Assembly (NCBI RefSeq): GCF_000429725.1 | Contig: NZ_AUCK01000001.1 | Location: forward strand, 248,001-312,000 | Direction: 5' to 3' | DNA from: Alkalicoccus chagannorensis DSM 18086 | Lineage (GTDB): Bacteria > Bacillota > Bacilli > Bacillales > Salisediminibacteriaceae | Length of the DNA: 64,000 nt | Shown: positions 8,886 to 16,685 of the stretch, one piece after another | Layout: each line of letters begins with the position of its first letter | Position numbering within the stretch: the stretch's first letter is position 1 | Notes under the pieces: model-generated | The model's database searches: none | The model's input: only the letters and a program-made list of their open reading frames with translations | Told to the model about the DNA's origin: nothing | Made by a program: the position numbers and the translations under genes

Positions 8886-9522
8886 GGCTATCTCTCCTTT
8901 TTGTCAGCAGTCTCCGGGCGGCCTCCCTGTTCAGAACAGGTACATAGTCGTCGGCTCCATAAGCAGCAGGACCACAGCTGATCGTGAACATACCGGCTGC
9001 TCTGCCGGCTTCTACACCGGCGGCACTGTCTTCTATCACGACACACTGCTGTGGGGGTATTTGGATAGCTTCTGCTGCCCGGAGAAACACTTCCGGATGA
9101 GGTTTTAGGTTTTTCACGTCCCTGCCCGTTACGATACAATGGAAGTAGTGGTCTATTCCGAGTCGGCGAAGGACAAAAGCTGCATTCCGGCTGGACGAAG
9201 CAGCAGCCTGGGTAACCCCTTCCGACTGCAGCGTATCAAGAAAAGCTGAAACCCCTGCTGGCTGATCTAGCGGGGTGAGCGCTGCGATGAGCCGTTGGTA
9301 ATGCTCGTCTTTAACCCTGCCGAGCTGCTCTACGTCAGCAGGGACCGGCGACAGGGCTGCAAGGTGGCTCAAAAGATCTGTTCTGCTTCTCCCCTGCCAG
9401 GCCTGGTTGTCTTCCTTTGTAAAATCGACACCGAGCTGATCGGCGACGATCTTACATGCTTCATAATGCATCGGTACTGTATCTGCCAGTACCCCATCGA
9501 CATCATATAACACTGCCTGCAC
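8875..9522 (-). CDS. Beta-phosphoglucomutase-like HAD hydrolase
   Basis: 215 residues from GTG 9522; GAGGTGAT lies directly upstream, and the longer reading frame has no such site. The sequence starts VQAVLYDVDGVLADTVPMH (nucleophile Asp and acid Asp, with the Glu-equivalent cap residues). It continues with GRSRTDLL in the cap, AAASSSRNA as motif II, KPHPEVFLRAAE with motif III Lys, and IEDSAAGVEAGRAAGM as motif IV. This is the beta-PGM subfamily; mutase or phosphatase activity cannot be separated by eye. It overlaps dynA by 11 bp. Its start codon is only 25 bp from that of the divergent gene at 9548. Confidence 0.85.
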   Translation of the reverse strand: MQAVLYDVDGVLADTVPMHYEACKIVADQLGVDFTKEDNQAWQGRSRTDLLSHLAALSPVPADVEQLGRVKDEHYQRLIAALTPLDQPAGVSAFLDTLQSEGVTQAAASSSRNAAFVLRRLGIDHYFHCIVTGRDVKNLKPHPEVFLRAAEAIQIPPQQCVVIEDSAAGVEAGRAAGMFTISCGPAAYGADDYVPVLNREAARRLLTKRRDSRER

Positions 9523-9525
9523 ATT

Positions 9526-9539
9526 ATCACCTCGGGAGG
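9526..9539. promoter_or_regulatory. Abutting divergent ribosome-binding sites
   Basis: The ribosome site for the minus-strand gene (GAGGTGAT, complement of 9526-9533) directly abuts that for the plus-strand gene (GGGAGGT, about 9534-9540). Start codons at 9522 (-) and 9548 (+) leave 25 bp between them, too little for two promoters, so each gene must be transcribed from a promoter inside its neighbour. Confidence 0.7.
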
Positions 9540-9547
9540 TCGCTGCT

Positions 9548-9865
9548 ATGCTGGACCGTATATTTTTTACATTCATGCTGATCGTGTTAAGTACGTATTT
9601 ATTTTATCATGCTGAGACGGCATCAGCACCCTGGTTTGCATCCTCACTGTATGCCCAGTCGCTGTTTACAGGGCTTGCTGTAATCTGGTTTACGGCCCTG
9701 CCCTCGTTTCTTGCCTATGCGGCGGCAGCCGGCGCGGGCATCCTGATTGTTTATCATCCGTTTTCGGACGGCCACGCTGGTGCCGCCGCCGTCCAGCTGC
9801 TGTTCTTGTTCCTCCTGATCTATACCTTCTATCGCCGCGATCTTACAGCAGCAGCACAGCGATAA
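9548..9865 (+). CDS. Small hydrophobic membrane protein
   Basis: 105 residues with about three membrane segments (5-20, 38-66 as one or two, 75-93), ending in a basic tail YRRDLTAAAQR. GGGAGGT stands 8 bases before the ATG. Its last 23 bp overlap the tail of the convergent permease gene. Family unknown. Good codon structure and a strong ribosome site support it as real, despite the crowding on both sides. Confidence 0.65.
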   Translation: MLDRIFFTFMLIVLSTYLFYHAETASAPWFASSLYAQSLFTGLAVIWFTALPSFLAYAAAAGAGILIVYHPFSDGHAGAAAVQLLFLFLLIYTFYRRDLTAAAQR

Positions 9866-11201
9866 TGGTGCCGGTTGATCCATACAAGAGCGCAAACGGC
9901 ATGTTGCGCGCCGTGATCCGGTATGGATTCTGACTGGTGTTCATGGCCGTCATCGTTACCGTCACCCCATACGTTCCAACCGCAGCGGTCGCCAGAGCGC
10001 CCGTAACGAAGACGATAGCAAAGCTCAATGGATTGACCGTATCAAACATCGGCTGGACGGCTTCGATCAGCACAGCAATTGTCGCGATGGGATGAATACC
10101 TGCCATACTTCCGGCAAGGTATGTCAGCTGGATCATCACAAGCACAACCCAGGGCGTTTCCTCCATAGCTAAAAACGGCGCCTGAATCTGTTCCAGGACG
10201 GGCGTTTCATTTAATGTGGAGGAGAAAAAGGCAAGGGAGACGAATAAAAGGACAAAATTCTGCATATGGTTCGTCCGTTCCACCCAAGTGCGGAAACCAA
10301 TGATTAAAAAGCGCTTCCTTCGCTGCATCAGGATCGACCAGATGAAAGCAAACGGAAAGATGACGAGCGTGACTGTCAGGATAAAGTCAAGACCGGCGCT
10401 GTTGCCAATCACTACAATCAGCATCATGAATGCGGCAAGCGCTGCGGTTAAAACAAGGATCGGTTTGACGATGTCACTCATCTGCACATGCTTTGTCGTC
10501 TCGAGCGGCTCATAAGGGACGGAGCGGTACCGCAGTCGTCCGAACACCCCGTCCATCGTCAGCACGAGGAAGGACACGAGCATCAAATACGGAAGCATGG
10601 TGAAATAGGAAATGCCTGTCGCGTCGACGCTGATCGCCACAAGAATCTCCATCGGACTCCAGCAGAGGGCAACGGCAAACGCGCGCAGCGTCGTTCTCGA
10701 AATAAAGGACTGCTGGAGTTTTTCCGAATAGCCTGCGAGGTTCTTTCTCAGCACATCCTGACTGAGGCTGAGCGCAGAGAGGTTGATGAATGTCACGAGC
10801 GTATAGCTCGTCACGAGAGCACGATCATACAAAGATCCGAGATGCGGCACTTCGGCCGCGAGCATCTGGTTGATCCGCTTATCGAATTTTCCCGCGCGGA
10901 CCACGCTGTTCATCCACGGGAGCATCAGCAGCAGTCCGAGCAGCGATAAATTTTCCGTTACATAAAAAAATGCCCCGCTGCGTGCTTCAGGATAAAGAAT
11001 CATCAGCACCGCAGCTCCCGTAGTGAACACTCCGCCCAGAATCTTGAACAACCGGGTTGCAAAAGGAACGGACAGCACAAACAAGAGGATCGTCAAACCT
11101 GCTGTCAGTGTATGTAAATAGAAATTTGGAAGAAATAAGCCTATAATGTATAGAAGAATGACGGAAGTATAGAGCATATAGTGATATCGTCTCGGCAGCA
11201 T
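9843..11201 (-). CDS. Multi-span permease-like membrane protein (paralogue A)
   Basis: About 452 residues from ATG 11201, chosen because GGAAGGGA lies at the right distance; the longer frame has no site. Twelve or so hydrophobic segments are visible. It shares several landmarks with the divergent neighbour at 11242: a central FxSxxTxRAFAVALCWSPMEI stretch against HTMRGFACCMLWSPYFV, and a C-terminal AGIHPIATIAVL against IGIHPIIVIVGI, with TQ/AS-rich loops. This resembles secondary carriers of the ion-transporter superfamily (DctM/CitM-like gene order of helices), but I cannot name the family or substrate. Confidence 0.75.
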   Translation of the reverse strand: MLPRRYHYMLYTSVILLYIIGLFLPNFYLHTLTAGLTILLFVLSVPFATRLFKILGGVFTTGAAVLMILYPEARSGAFFYVTENLSLLGLLLMLPWMNSVVRAGKFDKRINQMLAAEVPHLGSLYDRALVTSYTLVTFINLSALSLSQDVLRKNLAGYSEKLQQSFISRTTLRAFAVALCWSPMEILVAISVDATGISYFTMLPYLMLVSFLVLTMDGVFGRLRYRSVPYEPLETTKHVQMSDIVKPILVLTAALAAFMMLIVVIGNSAGLDFILTVTLVIFPFAFIWSILMQRRKRFLIIGFRTWVERTNHMQNFVLLFVSLAFFSSTLNETPVLEQIQAPFLAMEETPWVVLVMIQLTYLAGSMAGIHPIATIAVLIEAVQPMFDTVNPLSFAIVFVTGALATAAVGTYGVTVTMTAMNTSQNPYRITARNMPFALLYGSTGTIIAVLLL

Positions 11202-11241
11202 TGCTTTGTCCCTTCCACTCCTAGATTGTGAGTTGATATTT

Positions 11242-12576
11242 ATGAGATTGTTGAGCCTGACCGCGTACATAACCGCCGCTGTTTATCTTCTTCCGCAGCC
11301 GTTTCCGCTGCTCGCGGGGATTGGCTCCATGTTTCTGCTCGCAGCGGCGTATCCGAAAATCAATCCCTCTTCGAGAATTGTGCTCGGCATTCTCCTTCTG
11401 CTTTCAGCCTGGCTCTACATTCAGGCAGGCGCCTCGCCGTCCGACGTGCTGATGGGCTTTGCCTCCAATGCCGACCTGCTCGGCCTGTTCCTGTTCATCC
11501 CGATCGTCGGCATGTTCATGACGTTCAGCGGATACCTCGCTTCGCTGCAGCAGGTCATCAAGCGGCGGGCTGCCGTCAAAGGAAATCATCCGTATCGGCT
11601 CAGCTTTCTTTTGATGACGGGCGTCGGCTTTATATTAAATTTCGGGACGATGGCTATTATTAAACAGACCGCCTCGGAGAGCTTTAAGAGTTTTCATGAA
11701 AAACGCCTGATGATCCACACGATGAGGGGTTTCGCCTGCTGCATGCTCTGGTCGCCGTATTTTGTGAATGTCGGTCTCGTGCTGTCGATTTACGATGCTT
11801 CCTGGTTCAACATAGCAGGTTGGGGACTGACGGCAGCTCTGCTGTATGGGATGCTCGCGGTCATCTGGCTTCCGAAAACAAAACCGCCGTATGACCGGCT
11901 TGTCGAAGCACCGGAAGCTCCGCCGGAAACAAAAGCCGAGCTGCTGCCACTACTCCGTTACATCGTGATTTTCATCATCTTGTCCATGGCAGCCTATATC
12001 GTTCTTCCGCTGAACATGCTCGCCGTTGTTACCGTTCTTGGCGGAGTATTTCCATTTTTGTATGCAGCTCTGCGCAGGGAAACCGCACCCTTTTTTCAGC
12101 ATGTAAAGAAGGAAGGCAGCGGGGTGTTCGGCCGCATGAAAAACGAGCTCGCCGTCTTCGTGACAGCAGGCGTATTCGGAACAGCGGTACAAATATCGGG
12201 AACGGGGGCTCAGCTGTCTCTCTACTTAGAACAGTGGACGTTTGGGTCGGTGACTGTGTTTACCGCGGCCGTGTTAGGCAGCACGATTCTTCTTGCGGTC
12301 ATCGGCATTCATCCGATCATCGTTATTGTCGGTATTGGAAGCGCGCTGACACCAGAGACATTCGGGGTTACGCCTGTGTACTTGTCGATGCTGCTGCTGT
12401 GCAGCTGGACGCTGGCTACGCAAGTTTCCCCGTTCTCAGGCCAGGTGCTGCTTGCTTCCCGTCTCGGGAACATGAAACCAGTACGCCTCGTTAAAGAAAA
12501 CGCCGGCTTTACAGCAGCCGGAGCAGTTCTTCTATGCAGTTTCCTGCTTGCCGGACACCACAGCGGTCTTATGTAA
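11242..12576 (+). CDS. Multi-span permease-like membrane protein (paralogue B)
   Basis: About 444 residues from ATG 11242 (an earlier TTG at 11206 is in frame; the ribosome site is weak for both). Roughly twelve membrane segments. Landmarks: LMTGVGFILNFGTMAII, HTMRGFACCMLWSPYFVNV, VIGIHPIIVIVGIGSAL, and SWTLATQVSPFSGQVLLAS. The two IHPI and WSP patterns match the divergent gene on the other strand, so the pair looks like an old duplication inverted around a 40-bp promoter gap. Substrate unknown; organic anion transport is a guess from the overall look. Confidence 0.75.
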   Translation: MRLLSLTAYITAAVYLLPQPFPLLAGIGSMFLLAAAYPKINPSSRIVLGILLLLSAWLYIQAGASPSDVLMGFASNADLLGLFLFIPIVGMFMTFSGYLASLQQVIKRRAAVKGNHPYRLSFLLMTGVGFILNFGTMAIIKQTASESFKSFHEKRLMIHTMRGFACCMLWSPYFVNVGLVLSIYDASWFNIAGWGLTAALLYGMLAVIWLPKTKPPYDRLVEAPEAPPETKAELLPLLRYIVIFIILSMAAYIVLPLNMLAVVTVLGGVFPFLYAALRRETAPFFQHVKKEGSGVFGRMKNELAVFVTAGVFGTAVQISGTGAQLSLYLEQWTFGSVTVFTAAVLGSTILLAVIGIHPIIVIVGIGSALTPETFGVTPVYLSMLLLCSWTLATQVSPFSGQVLLASRLGNMKPVRLVKENAGFTAAGAVLLCSFLLAGHHSGLM

Positions 12577-12601
12577 AAGTCCGCTACACGAAGATGACGA
12601 G

Positions 12602-12631
12602 TTTCCTGCCTCCGCTGACGCAGGCAGGAAA
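12602..12631 (+). terminator. Hairpin after permease B
   Basis: TTTCCTGCCT pairs with AGGCAGGAAA around a 10-base loop, 26 bp past the stop. The T-run is missing (only TT), so termination strength is uncertain. Confidence 0.5.
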
Positions 12632-12647
12632 TTGGAACATACGGGAA

Positions 12648-12791
12648 TTAAAGCGCGAAGCCGCCTATTGGTTGGAACCACTCGTGCCGCTGGCTTTTAA
12701 AGGGAAGGAAGGACTCTTCTTTCTTCCCGTGCAGCTCACGACGACGCTGTCTCCATTCATGAGAGCTTATACATGCCGATCACTCAAAAAA
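12648..12791 (+). repeat. Dispersed intergenic element, copy 1
   Basis: About 140 bp similar along its length to copy 2 at 21901. Shared blocks in order: AAAGCGCG near the left end, GGAAC, CCGC-GGCT, AGGGA, CTTCCCG-GCAGC, ACGCTGTC, then ATGAGAGCTTATACATGC (12759-12776) and a CAAAAAAG that forms the T-run of the minus-strand terminator of the DUF2187 gene. By eye about two thirds of the bases agree with copy 2. No reading frame is conserved. Confidence 0.6.
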
Positions 12792-12822
12792 GACCCGGCA
12801 TCTGGTGGATCTCCGCCGGGTC
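12786..12822 (-). terminator. Intrinsic terminator of the DUF2187 gene
   Basis: GACCCGGC (792-799 of this kb) and GCCGGGTC (815-822) form the stem, followed on the minus strand by a run of six T. It lies 12 bp past the stop at 12835. Confidence 0.85.
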
Positions 12823-12834
12823 CTGCTCGTTCAG

Positions 12835-13167
12835 TTACTCTGCCTTTTCTACTATTTCATACTCCGTATGGCGGAGAACGGTGCGTGGTTTTGCGCCGTC
12901 TTCGTCCCGTTTCTCGAGTTCGATTGAAATGGAATTTGTATACGGAGAGATCACTTTCGCAAGTTCTCCTTTGTACTCTCCGCCTGTTACCAGCACTTCA
13001 TCCCCCGACTGGACCGTCGGTGCCGGTTCTTCTTCAATCTCTTCTTCCTGCTTTTCTTCTTCCTCTCCGCTTTCGTCGCTCTCATCACTTTCTTCCTTCT
13101 CGCTTTTTTCGCTTTCTACCGGCTTTTCCTCATTCTGTTGTTCGTTGTTCTCGAATTCTTCACTCAT
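12835..13167 (-). CDS. DUF2187 (YkvS-like, KOW-type) protein with acidic leader
   Basis: 110 residues from ATG 13167, placed by AAAGGAG upstream. Residues 1-55 are an almost uninterrupted Glu/Ser/Asp-rich, disordered stretch. The folded part (about 58-110) carries SGDEVLVTGGEYKGELAKVISPYTNSI, the KOW-like DUF2187 core, ending RHTEYEIVEKAE. The family's small domain is usually found alone; the long acidic leader fits a high-salt cytoplasm or RNA/protein contact, which is inference. It sits 19 bp after the retropepsin-like gene, in one transcript. Confidence 0.8.
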   Translation of the reverse strand: MSEEFENNEQQNEEKPVESEKSEKEESDESDESGEEEEKQEEEIEEEPAPTVQSGDEVLVTGGEYKGELAKVISPYTNSISIELEKRDEDGAKPRTVLRHTEYEIVEKAE

Positions 13168-13186
13168 CTGCCATTCTCCTTTCTGT

Positions 13187-13486
13187 TTATGTACGCGAAC
13201 TGGAAATTGCCATCGCATCCAAGTTGATTTTAGCGCCCGTTTTTACTAGAAAATCCAATCCAATGATACCCGCTTCATCCATATCGTCAAGAAGTACGTG
13301 GAAGGAGCTGACACGAAGGGGGCCGATACTGACAGCCTCCAGCTGCTTTTCCTGTATAAAACGGCTGTTCAGCACGGTCCTCTCTCTCGAGGTATCGATC
13401 ACCACTTGAAGCGTCTCGAATGAGTCTCCCTGCTGAATCTTCGCTTCCGTGTATAGTTTCCCATTTCTCAGCTCGATTGATTTCAT
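13187..13486 (-). CDS. Retropepsin-like (clan AA) small protein
   Basis: 99 residues from ATG 13486, with TAGGAGGTATAGTC just upstream. VVIDTSRERTVLNSRFI gives the Asp-Thr-Ser active-site motif of single-domain aspartyl proteases, and AGIIGLDFL gives the hydrophobic-hydrophobic-Gly block. It would work as a homodimer. Whether it cleaves anything is unknown; bacterial clan AA proteins of this size are poorly characterised. No membrane segment. Lies between topB and the DUF2187 gene on the same strand. Confidence 0.7.
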   Translation of the reverse strand: MKSIELRNGKLYTEAKIQQGDSFETLQVVIDTSRERTVLNSRFIQEKQLEAVSIGPLRVSSFHVLLDDMDEAGIIGLDFLVKTGAKINLDAMAISSSRT

Positions 13487-13545
13487 GACTATACCTCCTA
13501 TGAAGGACATCTTTATATTTTAATACAAACGAGCGCATTTGCAAA

Positions 13546-15696
13546 CTAAGAGCTGCTGTCAAAACGAAGCCGCTGCTTTTCTTTCTCCCACACTATCACC
13601 GCTGAAAAAGTCCGGCCCTCTTTCTGGAAGCCCTCCAGTGTATCTGTACGTCCTTCCTTCAGCAGTTTCTGAATCTGTTTCTGCGGAATCGATTTTCCGA
13701 GCATTTGTTTGGACACAGTGAAACGGCAGCCGCTTGTTCTGTAGGTCGAGCACCCGAAGAAGGTGCCTTTATCAACAACAGATCCACCGCAGGACGGGCA
13801 GGTGCCGAGCGGCCTCTGCTTTTTTGCATACGTCTTTTTGTTCTTCTTCCCTTTTCCAGCCGGCAGCTCTGAAGCGTTCACCTTCCAGCCGCTGTGGCTG
13901 CTTTCCGCTTTTTCTACAATGGAGGCGGTCAACGTTTTGACTTTCTCCAGGAAAGGACCCGCCCCTTTTTCACCGGTTCCTACCTCTTTCAGGCGCTGTT
14001 CCCACTGCGCCGTCATTTCAGGCGAGGCCAGTACGGTGCCTTCCACCGCTGCAGCAAGAGCTTCTGCTTTTTTAGTCGGATAAACAATGTTCTTTTCCAC
14101 CGTAATATAGGCGCGGTCTTTTAAGGTCGTCAGGATTCCGGCTCTTGTCGCCTCCGTTCCAAGCCCTTCCTTTTCTTTCATCACCTGTGCGAGTTCCGGA
14201 TCCAGCTCTTTGCCGCACGTTTTCATAAGCTGGATCAAATCTCCTTCCGTGAATCGTTTCGGAGGTTTGGTCTGTTTGTCCCGGATATCGACATGGGTCA
14301 CCTCTCCTTCCATGCCCTTTTCAAGAAACGTTAAATCCTGTTGTTCTTTTTCCCGTGAAACAGGAAGCACCCGTTTCCAGCCCGGTGCTTTCACCGACGA
14401 TGTTTTTGCGTGGAACGGAGCTCGTCCGCCTACGAGCGTGACGGCATGAATGTCTGCCATCGTGCAGTTGTTTTCATGCGCTGCAATCAACCGCTCCGCT
14501 GCGGCAGTATACAGGTCGGCCTCCTGCTTGGAAAGCCGGCTGACGGAGGGGACTTGTTCGGTCGGAATAACGGCATAGTGATCACTCACTTTTTTCGGGT
14601 TCACGTAGCGCTTATCCTGCAGCAGGGACGTTTTCGGCAGCGGAAAATGAGCAGCAAACCGCTCCTGCTTCTGAAGGGACTTGAGGATGCCCGGAAACTG
14701 CTGAGCTTCTTCCGCCGTGACGTGCACGGCATCGGTACGCGGGTAGGACAAGTATCCTTTCGTGTACAGACGCTGGGCCGTATCAAGTGTTTCCTTCGGT
14801 GACATTTTAAACTTCTTGTTCATAAAAGACTGCAGACTGGAGAGGGAGAACAGCTGCGGCGGCGGGATCGAACGCTCTTTGGACGTTAGTGCGTCCACGA
14901 TCGTCTCTTTCGACGCTGCAAAAGCTGCGATTTTTTCAGCCAGCGCCTGATCTTTCACAGCCCTGTCTTTCTCCTGCTCGTAGACCGCCGTATACGTGCC
15001 GTATTCCGTTTTTATCTCAGCGTGAACTTCCCAGTAGTCTTCAGGGGTGAACGCTGCAATCGCGTCTTCACGGCCCGTTACAAAACAGAGCGTCGGTGTC
15101 TGTACCCGGCCGACGCTGAACACGTCGGCAGCTCCCTTTTCCTGCATGAGAAGCGTATAGACGCGGGTGGCATTCATGCCGACAAGCCAGTCGGCAAAAG
15201 CGCGGCTGACCGCCTCATGAAACAACGGTTCCGTCTCGGCCCCGTCCCGGAGCGTCTGAAAGCCGTTGATTACCGCCTGCGGAGTCAAAGAAGATATCCA
15301 GAGCCGCTCCAGTGGTTTATGAACACCGGTTTCACGTAGAATCAGGCGGATGATTGCTTCCCCTTCCCGCTCTGCATCCCCGGCGTGAATAATGCTCGTT
15401 ATCTCTTTTTTTCTCGCATATCCTGCGATGACCTGGTACTCTTTCCGGCGCTTCACCCGGTAGCGGATCTCATCTGGAATCATCGGCAGGGCCTGACGGT
15501 TCCACCGCTTCCAGGAAGCATAATACTGCTCCGGCGGGACTGGTTCCAGCAGGTGGCCGAGTGCCCACACAACGACCGCTCCTTCCGGAAACGTGTCACA
15601 GGCACTAATCTGCAGCGCACCGCCTGATTGCTGGAACGAAAACGGGGCGGCGAGTTTCTTCGCCTGATCCGGTTTTTCAGCGATAATTAGTTTCAT
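13546..15696 (-). CDS. topB: DNA topoisomerase III
   Basis: 716 residues from ATG 15696 (GGAGG 6 bases upstream; the ATG 12 bases earlier overlaps that site). The Toprim domain opens MKLIIAEKPDQAKKLA. The active-site Tyr sits in KGYLSYPRTDAVHV. Type IA core motifs such as GRVQTPTLCFV follow. A C-terminal Cys4 zinc ribbon CPSCGG...GCSTYRTSGC lies near 645-675. Length matches B. subtilis TopB (about 727). It decatenates and resolves single-strand junctions during replication and recombination. Confidence 0.96.
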   Translation of the reverse strand: MKLIIAEKPDQAKKLAAPFSFQQSGGALQISACDTFPEGAVVVWALGHLLEPVPPEQYYASWKRWNRQALPMIPDEIRYRVKRRKEYQVIAGYARKKEITSIIHAGDAEREGEAIIRLILRETGVHKPLERLWISSLTPQAVINGFQTLRDGAETEPLFHEAVSRAFADWLVGMNATRVYTLLMQEKGAADVFSVGRVQTPTLCFVTGREDAIAAFTPEDYWEVHAEIKTEYGTYTAVYEQEKDRAVKDQALAEKIAAFAASKETIVDALTSKERSIPPPQLFSLSSLQSFMNKKFKMSPKETLDTAQRLYTKGYLSYPRTDAVHVTAEEAQQFPGILKSLQKQERFAAHFPLPKTSLLQDKRYVNPKKVSDHYAVIPTEQVPSVSRLSKQEADLYTAAAERLIAAHENNCTMADIHAVTLVGGRAPFHAKTSSVKAPGWKRVLPVSREKEQQDLTFLEKGMEGEVTHVDIRDKQTKPPKRFTEGDLIQLMKTCGKELDPELAQVMKEKEGLGTEATRAGILTTLKDRAYITVEKNIVYPTKKAEALAAAVEGTVLASPEMTAQWEQRLKEVGTGEKGAGPFLEKVKTLTASIVEKAESSHSGWKVNASELPAGKGKKNKKTYAKKQRPLGTCPSCGGSVVDKGTFFGCSTYRTSGCRFTVSKQMLGKSIPQKQIQKLLKEGRTDTLEGFQKEGRTFSAVIVWEKEKQRLRFDSSS

Positions 15697-15764
15697 GGCA
15701 ACCTCCATAAGGGAACGTTTGTTTTTATATTATATAAAAACAACGGCCTTACAGCAACTGTAAG

Positions 15765-16625
15765 CTAGTCTTTCATTAAATATGTCCGCACACCGGGTTC
15801 CTGTGCAGCTTTCTGTTCTTTCAGCAGTCTGCCGAGCGCCCGCTTAAAGGCAGCTTTACTCATCCCGAAAGCTGCCTCGATCTCTGCCGGGGTCGATTTA
15901 TCCGTGAAAGGCATTTCTCCGCCGCGTTCCTCCAGCACTTCGAGAATCTTATCCGCATCGCGGCCCTGCGAAACGACCCGGTCATCCATTAACGTCACAT
16001 TCAAGGTGCCGTCTGGTTTGACTTCGATCACTTTTCCTTGAAGCAGCTGTCCGAGTCTGGGTGGAAATGGCTGCAGGGAGTGATGAATAAACGTCCGGTA
16101 TCCATCTTCGGTGATCATCAGCGCGCCTGCCTCTTTTAATTTGTAGACGTTCCCTTTCACTTCGGCGCCGAGTATTTTTTTGTCCGCCCGGTCCCGTTCC
16201 TGATCGACAATCTCTTCCTGAACAGGAAGGGCTTTGAGCCGTCCTTTCCGGTCATGCCCGAGCGTACAGAAAAGCCGGTCTCCGCGTTTGGGCCACCGCT
16301 CTTTTTCATCAGGTAGATCATCTTTCGACACGAGGACATCTTTCGGCATGCCGATGTGAACGAATACACCTGCATCGATCACATCAACAACGTCCACCCA
16401 GTCATAAGATGCCGTCGTAATAACAGGTTCCTGCATGGTTGCGGCAGGATCACCGGATTTTGTTTCATAAATGAACACGTCCGTTTCTTTTCCAATCGGC
16501 CGGTCCAGCTCTGTGCCGTCCATAACGACCTCCGTCCCGTCCACATCAAAATACACCTTCGAGCGTGTCTGCTTCTTAAACGTTCCGTTATACCATCCGC
16601 CGGTAATCGGCTGTTTCTCTTTCAT
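15765..16625 (-). CDS. cvfB: CvfB-like S1 RNA-binding protein
   Basis: 286 residues from ATG 16625. An S1-like barrel near 60-130 contains VDVIDAGVFVHIGMPKDVLVSKDDL and a second near 145-215. The C-terminal winged-helix segment reads FGMSKAAFKRALGRLLKEQ. This is the layout of YitL/CvfB, described as an RNA-binding virulence and expression regulator in staphylococci; the role in Bacillaceae is less known. It lies 68 bp before topB and follows the ilvA terminator, so it has its own promoter or leads the topB transcript. Confidence 0.85.
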   Translation of the reverse strand: MKEKQPITGGWYNGTFKKQTRSKVYFDVDGTEVVMDGTELDRPIGKETDVFIYETKSGDPAATMQEPVITTASYDWVDVVDVIDAGVFVHIGMPKDVLVSKDDLPDEKERWPKRGDRLFCTLGHDRKGRLKALPVQEEIVDQERDRADKKILGAEVKGNVYKLKEAGALMITEDGYRTFIHHSLQPFPPRLGQLLQGKVIEVKPDGTLNVTLMDDRVVSQGRDADKILEVLEERGGEMPFTDKSTPAEIEAAFGMSKAAFKRALGRLLKEQKAAQEPGVRTYLMKD

Positions 16626-16645
16626 TCTTATTCCTCCATTTCCGT

Positions 16646-16677
16646 AAAAAAAGAGCCTCATCCTGATGACAAGGCTC
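16646..16677 (-). terminator. Intrinsic terminator of ilvA
   Basis: GAGCCT (653-658) pairs with AGGCTC (672-677); minus-strand T-run of seven follows. It is 9 bp past the ilvA stop. Confidence 0.85.
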
Positions 16678-16685
16678 CCGTCGAA

